NCBI RefSeq assembly: GCF_023078275.1
Contig: NC_062971.1
Coordinates: forward strand, 15,748,001-15,812,000
Direction of reading: 5' to 3'
DNA length: 64,000 bases
From: Leguminivora glycinivorella
Lineage: Eukaryota > Arthropoda > Insecta > Lepidoptera > Tortricidae
Below the pieces are notes generated by a model, which had not been told where the DNA came from, ran no database searches, and saw only the letters and a list, made by a program, of their open reading frames with translations. This document shows, in pieces, positions 1 to 10,229 of this stretch. Both the position numbers and the translations under genes were made by a program. The stretch's first letter is position 1, and every line of letters begins with the position of its first letter.

Positions 1-747
1 TCAAAAAATTGTCATTAATATATTAGTCATAATAACTACATGTTAAAGTTGAAACAATATGGAGCAGATCTGCTCCTAAGCATACGAGAGGTTAAGGAAT
101 ATTTACAATACTAACGTATACCGATAATACCGTACCCTTAAATGACCTTCTTATATCTTATGACCTAACGCTATAATGAAATAGTACGTATAAGCACGAG
201 CATTTCAATGAATGCGCCCAATGTATGCATTATTCATTAACCCACCATCTTAATATGTTTCAAGTATTAATTAAAGTTTGCCACGCCAAATTTTCCCTGC
301 AATTGCCAACCCTATGTGAACCTCAAAGAATCTTGTTACATTTGTTCGCACTAATTACTGCGTAAAGTTTGCGAAGTTCGCACATATCGCGAACTTACGC
401 GTCGCCATTACGCGTTACGGAGCGTAGGGGAATTACAAGTGGCTTCATTTGACGCGCGAATTAAAACGCGTACGGTGGAGCGTAAGATGTAGAGAGTTAA
501 TGTTAAGAGTTCCCGAGTGGGGCAGTTTGTGAAATATAATCAGGATTATGTGCCGAAATTTAAATTACTCGTGCCCTTGATACACAAGCGTGTTTACTAC
601 GTCAAAATGCTAAAGTACGAGGGAAAACTTGTTACAACAGCATATTTCTGAGTTTATTTCTTAAAAGGCAATGAACCGAAACTGATAAAAGATATTCTTT
701 CCGAGCTGCTATTTGACGTAGGTACCATGTCCATTAAGCTGGTTTTA
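1..747. other. AT-rich intergenic DNA, no gene seen
   Basis: No reading frame or repeat that I recognise. The only local feature is a CpG-richer patch at about 361-485 with several CGCG and TTCGC words in otherwise AT-rich sequence; it is too short to call a promoter. Confidence 0.5.
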
Positions 748-909
748 GTGACATGCGGACTGTCTGCGCGATCCGCGCCGCACTAATATCTATGAAGTTC
801 AGGAAGCATTTTAGAGTGGCGCGGACGGGACGGGTCCACGCGGACGACATCATCAACTTCATACAAATTAGTCGCGCGGATTGCTCCGCGCGGACGGTCC
901 GCGTGACAC
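748..909. mobile_element. Foldback MITE, 162 bp, TA target duplication
   Basis: The ends are imperfect inverted repeats: the left end starts GTGACATGCGGAC and the right end reads GTCCGCGTGACAC, so the outer ~25 bp pair with a few mismatches. TA flanks both sides (746-747 and 910-911), as in Tc1/mariner-type insertions. The interior also folds: ACTAATATCTATGAAGTT near 781 pairs with AACTTCATACAAATTAGT near 857. It is non-coding and GC-rich compared with its surroundings. The family name is unknown to me. Confidence 0.65.
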
Positions 910-912
910 TAA

Positions 913-1080
913 CGCCGTGTCTTGCGTGGGCGACGGTCGCGCGACCGTCGCGCGACCGTCGCCATCGCATCGTCTACTTCCATATCGATAAGGTTTGATT
1001 TCGTATGCGTCGCATCGCCGTCGCGCGACCATCGCCGTCGCGCGACCATCGCGCGACCGTCGCCCACGCAAGCCACGGCG
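913..1080. mobile_element. PIF/Harbinger-like MITE, copy 1 (168 bp)
   Basis: Terminal inverted repeats of at least 30 bp begin CGCCGTG and differ at one early position. The flanking 3-bp duplication is TAA (910-912 and 1081-1083). Three-base TWA duplications are the hallmark of PIF/Harbinger elements. Two more copies in this window (32038-32182 and 39350-39489) have the same ends and also TAA or TTA duplications. The interior is built of GTCGCGCGACC-type palindromic words and one AT-rich core. There is no coding capacity, so it is non-autonomous. Confidence 0.75.
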
Positions 1081-1083
1081 TAA

Positions 1084-1593
1084 AACCAGCCTTAAGCCGC
1101 CGAAGCAGTGCGTAATATATGTCAGCGTGTTGCTCCTGAAGTTGTGTCTGAGGCCACGGCGAAACGATGGTTCCAGCGGTTTCGTAGTGGCGACTTTTCA
1201 TTATCAGATCAACCTAAGTCTGGTCGACCGGTGAAGATTGATGTAGCCAAATTAAAAACCTTAATTGAAGGAGATCCGAGGCTAACGAGTCGTACTCTTG
1301 CTACCGAGTTAGGCTGCTCTCATGTCACCATAGAGACACATTTACACGAGTTGGGAAAAAACTACAAATACAGTGTTTGGATACCGCACGAACTTGATAG
1401 AGATCAACTAAACCGCCGTGCCGATATCTGCATACAACTTCTGTCTTTTCGCCGCACATTCAACTGGTTGGACCATCTTATCACTGGAGATGAAAAATGG
1501 GTCTTATATATAAATTACACACGCAAACGTCAGTGGCTAGCTCCAAACGAAAAAGGAATAGAGGCACCAAAAACAGAGCCTCACCCGAAATAA
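1084..1593 (+). pseudogene. Mariner transposase fragment (N-terminal half)
   Basis: The frame translates to about 160 residues with mariner signatures in order: a helix-turn-helix region ending in a WFxRFxxGDF-like block, a GRP motif followed by a second helix-turn-helix, a WIPHEL block and the TGDEKW motif (nt 1483-1500) that carries the first catalytic aspartate of the D,D34D triad. A full mariner transposase has about 345 residues; here the frame stops soon after the first catalytic residue and the other two aspartates are absent. The first in-frame position (1108) is GTG with a stop just upstream, so the true N-terminus is missing. The fragment begins directly after the TAA duplication of the preceding MITE. 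It is inactive. Confidence 0.85.
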
Positions 1594-1727
1594 GTTTAAG
1601 CATGATAAATAATTATGTACTCGTAGGCTGTTTTGATATCTTTTTCGTCGTTCTAATTATGTGGACTGAAATGTCCATGGCTATACATTGTCACCATCAG
1701 ATAACAGTGTTTTACTAAAGTATCGAC

Positions 1728-1850
1728 AAATATCCGAACAAAGTCTACTATTATTGTCTTCGGTTACCGAGATGGTTACTCATGAAATAAAACTATGGAA
1801 ACGGATTATATCGCGTATAATGAATTTAAAATTCATTCAAGATGGCTTTA
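1728..1850 (+). mobile_element. Penelope-type element, 5' inverted end
   Basis: The segment at about 1750-1830 is the inverted complement of the right-hand terminal repeat at 2740-2787 (shared words include CGCGTATAATGAATTT and AAAACTATGGAAAC) and of the repeat at 44470-44540. Inverted sequence at the 5' end opposite a 3' terminal repeat is the usual Penelope-like layout and matches the Penelope fragment at 26909-27576. No GIY-YIG or reverse transcriptase coding remains between the ends. Confidence 0.45.
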
Positions 1851-2055
1851 CTTTACCACTGGCTTGGGACCCAGTAGTACATTTGATAACGGAACAAACA
1901 CGACGAAGACCACAGAACTAAATCAATTTTGTGTAGATTAATTAATTAATTGTTTTTAACATAGTAATTGTATTTTTTGATCCCAATAGAGCGTGGCACG
2001 ACCATTTTCAAGAACTGGCGCAGGCAAGTACTTGTAGTACGGTACTTCGCGGTCC

Positions 2056-2383
2056 ACAAGGCTATTTTTTATTATTATTATGAGCCTATTGTGTCCCACT
2101 GCTGGGCAAAGGCCTCCCCCTTCTTTCTCCATTCTTCTCGATCTTGAGCTAAAACTGGCCAGTCTGTCAAAAAGGAATCCAAGTTATCCCGCCATCGCCG
2201 GCGAGGTCTGCCGGATCCTCTGTTCGACTTATGGGGCTCCCATTCCGTGGCTACCTTGGCCCACAAGTCATTCGGCATACGGCAGACATGTCCAGCCCAG
2301 TTCCACTTTAACTTGGCCGCTTTTCGAGCTACATCAATTATCCGAGTTTTTGAGCGCAGCGTGGTGTTTCGAATTCGATCCCT
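2056..2383 (-). pseudogene. RTE-type LINE reverse transcriptase C-terminus and 3' tail
   Basis: Read on the minus strand, 2383-2078 gives about 100 residues of the conserved C-terminal tail of RTE-like non-LTR retrotransposons: a KWNWAGHV block, a GRPRRRWRD block, then QDREEW and a final QQWD before the stop. Downstream on the minus strand is a short ATAATAATA tail, the microsatellite-type 3' end typical of these elements. The polymerase domain is missing: the copy is 5'-truncated at about 2383, where it abuts the T-run of another LINE tail. It lies between two Penelope-type ends and so seems nested within that element. Confidence 0.75.
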
Positions 2384-2385
2384 TA

Positions 2386-2510
2386 ATTTTTTTTTTTATT
2401 ATTATGGACTGATCGGCGATTGACCCTAGTCACACCTGATGGGAAGTGAAGACAGAGTCTAAGATGGAGCTCACCGATTCAATGAGTCTTTGACATATTC
2501 ATTTTTTTTA
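2386..2510 (-). mobile_element. LINE 3' end fragment, minus orientation
   Basis: A T-run with ATTATTATT is followed by a block that recurs at 15789-15985 (shared words GGCGATTGACC, AGTCACACC and AAGATGGAGCTCACCGATTC). In the minus direction this is a LINE 3' UTR ending in poly(A). The clade is not certain; similar tails are common in moth CR1/Jockey-like elements. Confidence 0.55.
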
Positions 2511-2659
2511 TATTGCGTAAACTAGCTTTATTTGCACTTTGTAAACCAGCCTTTAAAATCTATATTATTAATCTATATTATTTATGGTTCATTAATATTT
2601 ATTAGAACAAATTAAATTATCCTCATAGAAAATCATTAATATTTCTTGTATGTGGGTAG

Positions 2660-2786
2660 GTTTTGCACATTGTAATTTTACCTCAGTCACCCGTTGACCA
2701 CGAATGCTGTAAAGTGTTCGAAACGTCGTCGGGATAAATTGCAAATTCATTATACGCGATGTAATCTGTTTCCATAGTTTTATTTC
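2660..2786 (+). mobile_element. Penelope-type terminal repeat, copy 1
   Basis: It contains TTGACCA, an 8-bp stem (2701-2708 with 2713-2720, counting two G-U pairs) closed by a GTAA loop, then AAACGTCGTCGGG and a CGCGAT...TAATC...TTTTATTTC tail. The same order is seen at 44390-44510 and, on the minus strand, in the Penelope fragment at 26935-27010. I infer a Penelope-like terminal repeat; the stem followed by GAAAC resembles a degenerate hammerhead ribozyme. Confidence 0.5.
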
Positions 2787-2838
2787 AAAAGTCTACTATT
2801 GTACTACCAATAGTAGTAATAGACTTTTGAAATAATAC
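2787..2838. repeat. Near-perfect 50-bp palindrome
   Basis: The arm ending CAAAAGTCTACTATTG is mirrored by CAATAGTAGTAATAGACTTTTG with a 4-6 bp loop and one 3-bp offset. It sits at the 3' edge of the Penelope-type repeat, and its word AAGTCTACTATT also occurs at 1741. Confidence 0.6.
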
Positions 2839-3854
2839 ATAATATTTGAGGATGCGCCGATATATATCTGAAGGCAACTGTACCTACTTATCTGTCCTTG
2901 GTTTCTTTATAACACGTATCACGTTCACGATATTCGCTTATTTAGGGCGCGGCGTTACACACACCGGCATACAACATTGTCACCGCCTAATTACAATATT
3001 AATTCTGTAATGGAAACGCGAAATTCGCGAGCATGTAGTACAATGTAAGCAGATAAGCATCCGCCATATTGTCTACGATGACGACACGCCGCAGCCGGGC
3101 GATACGATACGTGTACCTACAACACGCGACGCGCAGGGTTGACACCAATGAACTACCGTCAAATGGGATGAATAGGGCCGGCCGGGGTAAATAGGGATGA
3201 AAATTATAATGTGATTTACCTTACGGTTACGAAATATCGAATAACAAAGTGTGTGTCACTGTAATGTACTGTTAATTTCAATCGGATGATACAATTTTTG
3301 TAGCATTTTGTATATACATTTGGCAGAAAATCACCGTAATTTGCCCTGGCCATCCCTATTAACACCATTTTACGTAAAATGATAATGTATCAGTTACCTA
3401 CTGCGACACATAAATTTCATATTAAATCTATTATATGTATGTTTATGCACTCTGCGTTACATATTACACACAAACTCGTACTTTTGTGAAGCAATATTCT
3501 GTAAATAATATGAACTATGCAGGTTAGGATGAAAGTACGCGTATGTATGTATAACGATTTAGGTTAATGTAAAAAAATAATTTATTCTTATACAATGTCA
3601 CAGATTATGCCTGGCAAAAAGAACGAAACCCCAGCGTATGTATTTTGTAAATTGTTAAGGCAACCCTAGAGGCTAGTATTTGAGCCCTTACCACACCTGA
3701 GAGGGTGTGTTATCAGTCGGTAGGGCGCGACGTTGTTAGACATTATTTCCTTTACTGCGGTATATACATAAAGTGGAACCAATGTCATTGATCTACACAC
3801 CGTATACAACATAATAAAAAAACTTTAGACTACAACATAGTTACCATTTTGCTT
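2839..3854. other. Intergenic DNA, possible degenerate foldback
   Basis: No coding signal. Between about 3163 and 3370 a block with GGGATGAATAGGGCC and a downstream block with GGCCATCCCTATT are roughly inverted to each other and may be an old MITE. The rest is unique AT-rich sequence. Confidence 0.35.
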
Positions 3855-4067
3855 TATATCTTCTTCTTCCTCGTTCCCTCAATGCTGAGGATCGCGACCA
3901 CAAGTAGCGTGTCTCCATTGAACGCGGTCATAAGCCATGAGGACTGCACGATATAGGCTGCCGCCAATCGACTTCTTCACACAGTCAGACCATCTCTTAC
4001 GAGCCCCACCCCAAGCGCGTTTACCATTCATTCGCCCCAATATGATACACTTCTCCATATTATGCAT
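3855..4067 (-). pseudogene. LINE (RTE-like) C-terminal remnant with 3' tail
   Basis: The minus strand from 4067 to 3879 encodes about 60 residues with the RTE-tail pattern GxxRKRWxDCVK, a stretch equivalent to the DR.QWR block, and CGRDP..H before the stop. A GAAGAAGAAGA-like tail follows on the minus strand at about 3865-3855. It is a 5'-truncated, inactive retrotransposon copy. Confidence 0.65.
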
Positions 4068-4910
4068 TGGTGGCTTTATATAGATCTTTTCGTATATTTT
4101 GTTTTTCTTTGTGGAAACATGGTCGTAATTATTTATTTTTCGTATAGTTCATTGAGTAGTAAAATTAAACTGTGCAGAATATTTAGCAAGTAACATAGGT
4201 ACAAACATAAGTCATAACACACTAGCATATGGATTTTAACTCCCATTTATATGCTTACAGTAGTAAGGTTAAGTAGTTGATATGAGAAGAAGACCCTATC
4301 CAACACATAGCTAAAGAGAAGAGTAGGTAGTAGAATGTACGGTTCTGCACACCCTTGTCTTCTCCTATCGTTTACCAATAAAAACATGTATATTTAGTCT
4401 TCGATAATTAAATAATTCGTTCATATTATAGTCCGTTGTAGCTATAGTCCGAACAACAGCAAGCCGTATCACGCTAAAACAATCACTCCATTTACCCGTA
4501 TCGGAATGCGTGGGGTGCGTTGTGCCCCACAACGCTCTAATGAAATCAGCGCCCTTATCGTGCCCCACTAATATGGATTTGGATATTAATATTGTATCTG
4601 TCAAACGCGTGTATGCTTTGTTCCATTGACTTTCTTCTTTTGCCGCTTGAACGATGAGTTCGATATTAGGTTATGTCTACATTAATATGGGTACACCGGT
4701 ACAGTGACACGTGCAGGGACTTGTGTAGCGATAGGTTGTTAGCAAGGAAATTATGTGATAAACCAACCAAAATAAACAATGAAATTGTTTGTTACTATGC
4801 CTGGCTTTAAAACCTGGATCACATACGATTAGGTTACTTTTATTATCATACAATTAGTCAATTACATGCCTATCTTTCATATACCTACCTGAAGATTTTT
4901 TTCCGCTTTA
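4068..4910. other. Intergenic DNA, nothing recognised
   Basis: AT-rich sequence with no supportable exon or named repeat. A short GGGGTGCGTTGTGCCCCAC palindrome lies at about 4511-4530. Confidence 0.5.
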
Positions 4911-4922
4911 GATTCTAGCTAT

Positions 4923-5351
4923 GTCATGTATGGATCAGAATGTTGGGCTCTAAAGGTGATGGACGAAAAGAGATTGCATGAAGCGGAGATGAGAATGTTA
5001 AGATGGATGTGTGGAGTCACAAGAATGGATAAGATTAGGAATGAGTATATAAGAGGAAGTCTGAAAGTTGCACCGATAGTAGAAAAAGTAAGAGCGAATC
5101 GACTAGCTTGGTATGGGCATGTGATGCGAAGGGATGAAAGTCATGTGACGAGAAAAGTATTACGAATGAATGTTGAAGGAAGTAATGGGAGAGGAAAACC
5201 GAGGAAAAGGTGGACGGACTGTGTGAAAGATTATATGAAACAGAAACAAGTGAATGATGAGATTACGGGGGATAGAGAGGTATGGAAGAGAAGGACATGT
5301 TGCGCCGACCCCAAATGACTGGGATAAGGGCAGGCGAATGATGATGATGAT
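4923..5351 (+). mobile_element. 5'-truncated RTE LINE insertion with 12-bp target duplication
   Basis: The insert starts inside the C-terminal coding region of an RTE-type reverse transcriptase and keeps one open frame (4926-5318, 130 residues): YGSECWAL, AEMRMLRWMCGVTR, IRNEYIRGSL, NRLAWYGHVMRR, then a GRGKPRKRW block, all typical of the RTE tail. It ends with a TGATGATGATGA microsatellite, the RTE 3' signature. The flanks are identical 12-mers, GATTCTAGCTAT at 4911-4922 and 5352-5363, so both insertion borders are exact. The undamaged frame and perfect duplication suggest a fairly recent insertion. The 5' truncation removes the endonuclease and polymerase core, so it is dead on arrival. Confidence 0.9.
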
Positions 5352-5363
5352 GATTCTAGCTAT

Positions 5364-6065
5364 CTTCGAAGTAAATAGTTAAGAGATAGGTATTTGTGTA
5401 AAAAAGTGATAACAATGCTCAGATATAATAAAATCATTACCATGACAATGAACTTAAATAAAAACACAGTGTTGTTCAAATCAAATAACGCAATTTACCT
5501 ACCCAACATCAACATTTAACTACATTTTACGCAGAAACAAGGTCACACTCAGAGTATCATCCGAAAAACAAAGATGGGGGAAAGCGAAAATGTGCGGTTT
5601 CTCCCCCCCTGGTGGGGGTGGGAATTATGTTATGCTTAATTTAATTTCATTAGGCCGGGCGAGATTGCGCGGTCTTTATGCGGACCGTACTATAATTGCT
5701 TCGAGGTAATTGTTTGAAAATTGTTATGCTGACTTTTTTGTTGACGGTGCGTAAGGATTTTATAGCTTGGTCTTATGAACACAGCGAAGTTTGGAAGTGA
5801 AACTTGGGTATCATGAGATTGCATGATGCAACGTGGCAGCATTTAGCTGTATAATATATTAAAGAAATAAAAACCCAAATTAATAAGAAACCAGAGTAAA
5901 TAACAATGTGTAATAAAAACTTTATCAATATTAAAATTACGTGTGCACAAAACGTTTCAATTAACCACCAACCCAAAAGAAAATAAACGCAATTTTCCAA
6001 ACTCCGAACTAAAAAAACAGTTGCATTCGGCTGAAATTTTAATTCGTGGCGACATATGGGATGCA
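5364..6065. other. Intergenic DNA
   Basis: No gene seen. At about 5575-5625 there is a G-run, a C-run and a G-run (CTCCCCCCCTGGTGGGGG) that can pair as a short hairpin. Confidence 0.45.
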
Positions 6066-6106
6066 CGGGGGTGTGGGTCTGTGGGCGTGGGGTGTGGGTG
6101 GGGGTC
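6066..6106 (+). other. G-quadruplex-capable G-rich tract
   Basis: Six runs of three or more guanines occur within about 40 bases with 1-5 base spacers (GGGGG, GGG, GGG, GGGG, GGG, GGGGG), which fits the standard G4 pattern on the plus strand. The neighbours are AT-rich and no transcript is evident. Confidence 0.6.
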
Positions 6107-7260
6107 ATTAAAAAAATGTGTCCCACTTCATTGGAGCCCAGTGCGGCCGCAGCGCGCCCTCGCTAATTAATAACCGAATGTTCTCGAATATTAAATTTTG
6201 CGTCTAAGGTTTGGTTTCAATGAGGCTGGACAATGTTGGAGATTCTAATTTGATATTGAATTGTATAATTTTAGAGAATGGCGGTTGGAAAAGTAAATGT
6301 ATCTATATAAATTTTGTAAATATTACTATGTGTCAAATTATTGTAAAAAAGCGGGGCTCCGTCGACACTGCCTTAGATTTTTTTTTATATATATATTTTT
6401 TTTATTGATTTGGGAAACATACAGCATTAATAATACATATTATGTCTTACAAATTAAAGGTAGTTCACAAGCCAAAACAGTTTCCACTTTAAAGTTATAC
6501 GAGTACGTGAGAAAGCTCTCAAATAGACATGCGTGAGATAAGTTCTTAAAAACAGAAACAACAGGTAATTTACTACAAAAATGCAAACAAGACAACCAAT
6601 TTTATCTGTGATGGAAGCGAAGTTAATAGAATTAAAATAAAACGAAAAAATATTGTAGGCATTTTGCGTTCTAGACCGACCGAGATCAACCCCGATGTCT
6701 TATTAAGAGACGATCATTTTGCGTGTAATATACTGCTAGGATACCGACTAGGTGTCGACAAATCTGTGGAAAATCATCTACAAAACCAATATGACTTATA
6801 AAGTAGGTACAAACAGAAAAAGTGCTCTTTTCCTTTTATGCAAACTTCAATAACCTAAAATGAGGTTTTGTCGACAATAATTGTGTTCTGTTATCACTCA
6901 TTACACACGGCGTTGCCGCTATCAGTTAATATGCACCGCCGCTTTGTTATACTGACCAAGCACCATGACGGCGATATGTCGTAGCTTATTAAGGTTACCT
7001 ATCCGCTGAATATAATTTTATTCTATAAAACCTCGTTTTGATGTTCAACACTGCCAATTTCTTCATAAAATAAACCAAATGTTCAATTTACCCGCAATCC
7101 TGAAATACGATTTCAAATTAAGTTCGATATAACAATATTCCTATTCATAAATTATTTTCTCCTTTTGTACGAGTATAACATCTCTAAGTGATTCCTTGTA
7201 AGAACTTTCTGTGATATTACTAGTAATTATTTTATTATTATGCTGCGAGTGCTCGAAGTA
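6107..7260. other. Intergenic DNA
   Basis: No supportable exon. Short frames here are AT-biased and lack family motifs. A NotI-like GCGGCCGC lies near 6142. Confidence 0.45.
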
Positions 7261-7261
7261 C

Positions 7262-7375
7262 TCATCTAGGTTCACGCCTGTATCCTATAAAGGAGTAGGC
7301 AGAGCACATGAACTACTCAAGTTTCAGTGCCATTCTTGGCAAAAAGGGGTTGAAAGAAATCGAAAATCCATCCAA
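7262..7375 (-). mobile_element. LINE/SINE 3' tail fragment, minus copy
   Basis: It is the reverse complement of the tail found at 42415-42535 and 47105-47240. Shared plus-sense words there are GCCAAGAGTGGCACTGAAAC, TCATGTGCTCTACCTACC and CAGGCGTGATT, followed by TATG repeats. Only the terminal ~100 bp are present. I know this as a common moth repeat tail but am not sure of its clade. Confidence 0.6.
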
Positions 7376-8230
7376 GTTCGTAGCAATATTTTACCTACGC
7401 CATAAAAAAATCCTACGTTTTATAATACAAAATATAGCTATAACAAAATATATATCTCAATAAATACTTGCATAGTAATACATATAAATAGATAAATATA
7501 ATTATTAACCCCCTTAAAACTATCTAGTCCCCCCATTTCTCTTAATTAAAGCTATGCGCGTATCTCGAGTGCCCGATTACACGCATTAAAGCTGTAATAC
7601 GCGCCAGTTTAATAACCGCTATCTGCGAATATCGCGCGATATCGCGCCGTATCGCGCGTTAATCGGATAAGCTTCCCGCGATTACAATGTAATTTCATCA
7701 AGTGTTATTCTTATTAGTAGTAGGAAGCGTGACTAAATATTGGAGCTTTTTTTATATTAATTTTGTAATTAATTAATCAATCATTGACGTAAGTGGTGAC
7801 CGAAAAACTGGCGACATTTACACAAAAACGCTATAAATATTAGTTGCTTCGGTTTCGATTGAATTATTAAATTGTCACGTGTAAACAAATGTACTTACTC
7901 ATTTAAATGAATCAATCATTTGATATGCAACCAAGTTAGGATCGACAGTATGCCTTTAGTATTTTATGAATTTGTATACTGTTTTGAGTCTGACAGTAAA
8001 TTGAGATGTTATTTTGAGGGAAAATGAAGTAGCCAAAGTAGGCAATAGCGCAACAAATACTTTGTTCATCAACCCATTACTTGACCTTCTACTTCCAGTC
8101 AGCCTTCGACTCTGGGGGATATGATCACAATAACGTTGAAGATTACGATTAAGTATCTAGAATTGTAGATGCTCTTAGTTAATCAAACATAATTAATTAG
8201 CACAATTACTTGCATTTGATTAACTGTAGG
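7376..8230. other. Intergenic DNA with a CGCG-rich palindromic patch
   Basis: At about 7624-7665 ATCGCGCGATATCGCGCC and GTATCGCGCG form overlapping palindromes. Otherwise the sequence is AT-rich and no gene is supportable. Confidence 0.45.
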
Positions 8231-8232
8231 TA

Positions 8233-9352
8233 CGAGGGTCATGCCAAAAGAAATTAGATACTCAAAATTTACATACTTTATTCTTTATTACAGCTATCTA
8301 TTTTTTCGAAGTATTCACCGTGAACACGTATACACTTTTCCATCCGTCTAAACCACTTAGAAAATACCGATGACCACTCTTCTTTAGACACCTCAGAAAT
8401 TTCATAATTATACGCAGCCAGGGCGTCTTCTTTGTTCTCAAATCTCTTTCCTTTTAATTTTTCTTTAATTTTAGGAAAAAGGTAAAAATCACAGGGGGCT
8501 AGGTCAGGGGAATATGGGGGGTGGGGCAGAATAGTCCGTTTTTTGAGCTGAAATAGTCAAGTGTTCTAGCGGAAGTGTGCGGGGCAGCGTTGTCGTGGTG
8601 CCAGAGCAGGTGCCGGGTTCCTGACTTCGGCCGCTTGTCACACCAAGCTGACAGTACTCTTGGGGCACAAACTGTCACATACCATTCTGAATTAACTGTC
8701 TTTTGATCTTCTAGCACTATTGTAGCAATATGTCCCGTCTTGCAGAAAAATGAGGCAACCATTTGTTTTTGTGTACTTCGGGTTCGGCGACATTTTGTTG
8801 GCGTCGGTTCATCTACAAAACACCATACTGTGGACTGTCGCTTTGTTTCGGGATCGTAGTTATATAGCCATGTTTCGTCACCTGTAAGTATATCATATAC
8901 GTTTTTTTTCTCGCCTGCGTCGAATTTATCTATCATAGATTTGCACCAATCCGTGCGACGGGGTTTCTATAAATCGGTGAGCTTGTGCGGCACCCATCTT
9001 GAAAAACGCTTATGAAGAGACAGTAGTAGACAGTACTATGAAAGTCCAGTTCACGTTCTAGCTCTACATATGTAATTCGTCGGTTCGCACGAATATTTTT
9101 TTCCACAGCCTGTACATTTTCTTCAGTGACTGCGGTTGGCGGCCGTCCGGTCTTCGCCTCATCTTTAAAGCTCTCCCGTCCTCTTTTAAATTCAGCAAAC
9201 CAATTAAAAACAGTTGCACGTGAACACGCAGACTCTCCAAAAGTCGAGACTAAAAGTTCAAAACACTCTTGAGGTTTTAAACCTTTTTTAAAGTCATAAT
9301 ATATCATAACACGAAAATCACGTCCAGTAAGCTCCATTGTTGCGGAAAATTC
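8233..9352 (-). mobile_element. Mariner element, nearly full length, 5' TIR lost
   Basis: The low-coordinate end carries a mariner-type terminal repeat starting CGAGGGTCATGCC after a TA dinucleotide (8231-8232). The matching inverted end is not visible beyond the transposase start, so the right end is deleted or replaced. Between lies the transposase pseudogene described separately. Confidence 0.75.
8278..9337 (-). pseudogene. Mariner transposase, frameshifted
   Basis: On the minus strand the frame starts at 9337 with a methionine and about 100 good residues: an N-terminal helix-turn-helix region and a GRP linker (KTGRPPTAV). It is disrupted near 9030, resumes before 8936, and runs through TGDETW (about 8868-8885), HHDNAAPH (8577-8600) and, after another frame change near 8510, SPDLAPCDF (8485-8511). 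These carry the three catalytic aspartates of a D,D34D-type mariner. The C-terminus ends at a TAA at 8278-8280. The total length of ~353 codons is normal for the family (about 345), so the gene is nearly complete but has at least two frameshifts. It is a different lineage from the 1084-1593 fragment, judging by motif spelling (TGDETW versus TGDEKW). Nuclear transposase by family; non-functional here. Confidence 0.88.
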
Positions 9353-9823
9353 CCGCCAAAATTATTTAGAAAAAAATAATTAAAAAAAGAATCCTAAGAA
9401 TTTCCAAGTGTTCCATTTTTACTGTTTTGTATGGACTTCTACAGATACTAGAGAATTTTAGGGAACCCGTTGGGAATCAAGTTGTATCGACGCTCCGCTA
9501 CTGGTAGGTAGGTACCTATTACAAGATATACTTATACATTACCAAGTAAAATAAGCAAGTTATTAAACTTATTAATTTAAATATTTTTAATGAAGCTTTT
9601 TCTGTCACAACATACACCATTTTTTATTTTTGTCCTTTTTTTGTTAGGTTTGGACAAAGTTCAGTGAATATATAAAATCCATGCGTTAATAAGTCATGTC
9701 ATGAAAAATTTGTGAAAACAAATATAGAATTTGTTATAACCAATAAAAATATAAAAGCTCAAAAATACATTGTTGTAGACAGAACGTGTTTTCGTTTTCC
9801 TCCGACGGATTTATGAATATATA
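9353..9823. other. Intergenic DNA with a 61-bp fragment shared with 53.7 kb
   Basis: Positions 9443-9503 match 53683-53743 with only a few differences (shared word AGGGAACCCGTTGGGAATC). The rest is AT-rich and unassigned. Confidence 0.55.
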
Positions 9824-10178
9824 CAGCGTGTGGATTCCATACGGGCGAATAATGTATCCAGTTATAGTATCTAATCATACGAATCATATAGGATAATCAT
9901 TTTATTAAAAAGTGTTTTTAATTAAGAGTAATTTTTTTTTTAATCTGACCAAGCAGCAATGTACGCCGTCCATATTAACTTGACATGACATAAACGTCGT
10001 GTCGTAATGACGTTTAGGTAGGTACGCTAATTGATGTGGACGTAATACATTGCGTGCTGAATTATTATGTATGAAAAAAAAAATCTCATCTATTCAATAA
10101 AAAAACCATGTAGTTAGGCTCCTTAGGTCCAATACTAATCGTTATTTAAATATTCGCCCGTATGGAATACACACGCTG
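9824..10178. mobile_element. TIR element (MITE), 355 bp
   Basis: The left end CAGCGTGTGGATTCCATACG is mirrored by CGTATGGAATACACACGCTG at the right end, extending to about 28 bp with one mismatch. TA flanks both ends (9822-9823, 10179-10180). There is no coding capacity. The Tc1/mariner-type target dinucleotide suggests a non-autonomous member of that superfamily. Confidence 0.75.
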
Positions 10179-10229
10179 TATGTGCTTATATAGGAAGCAA
10201 GAAATGAATATGCAAGAGATGAGACCATT

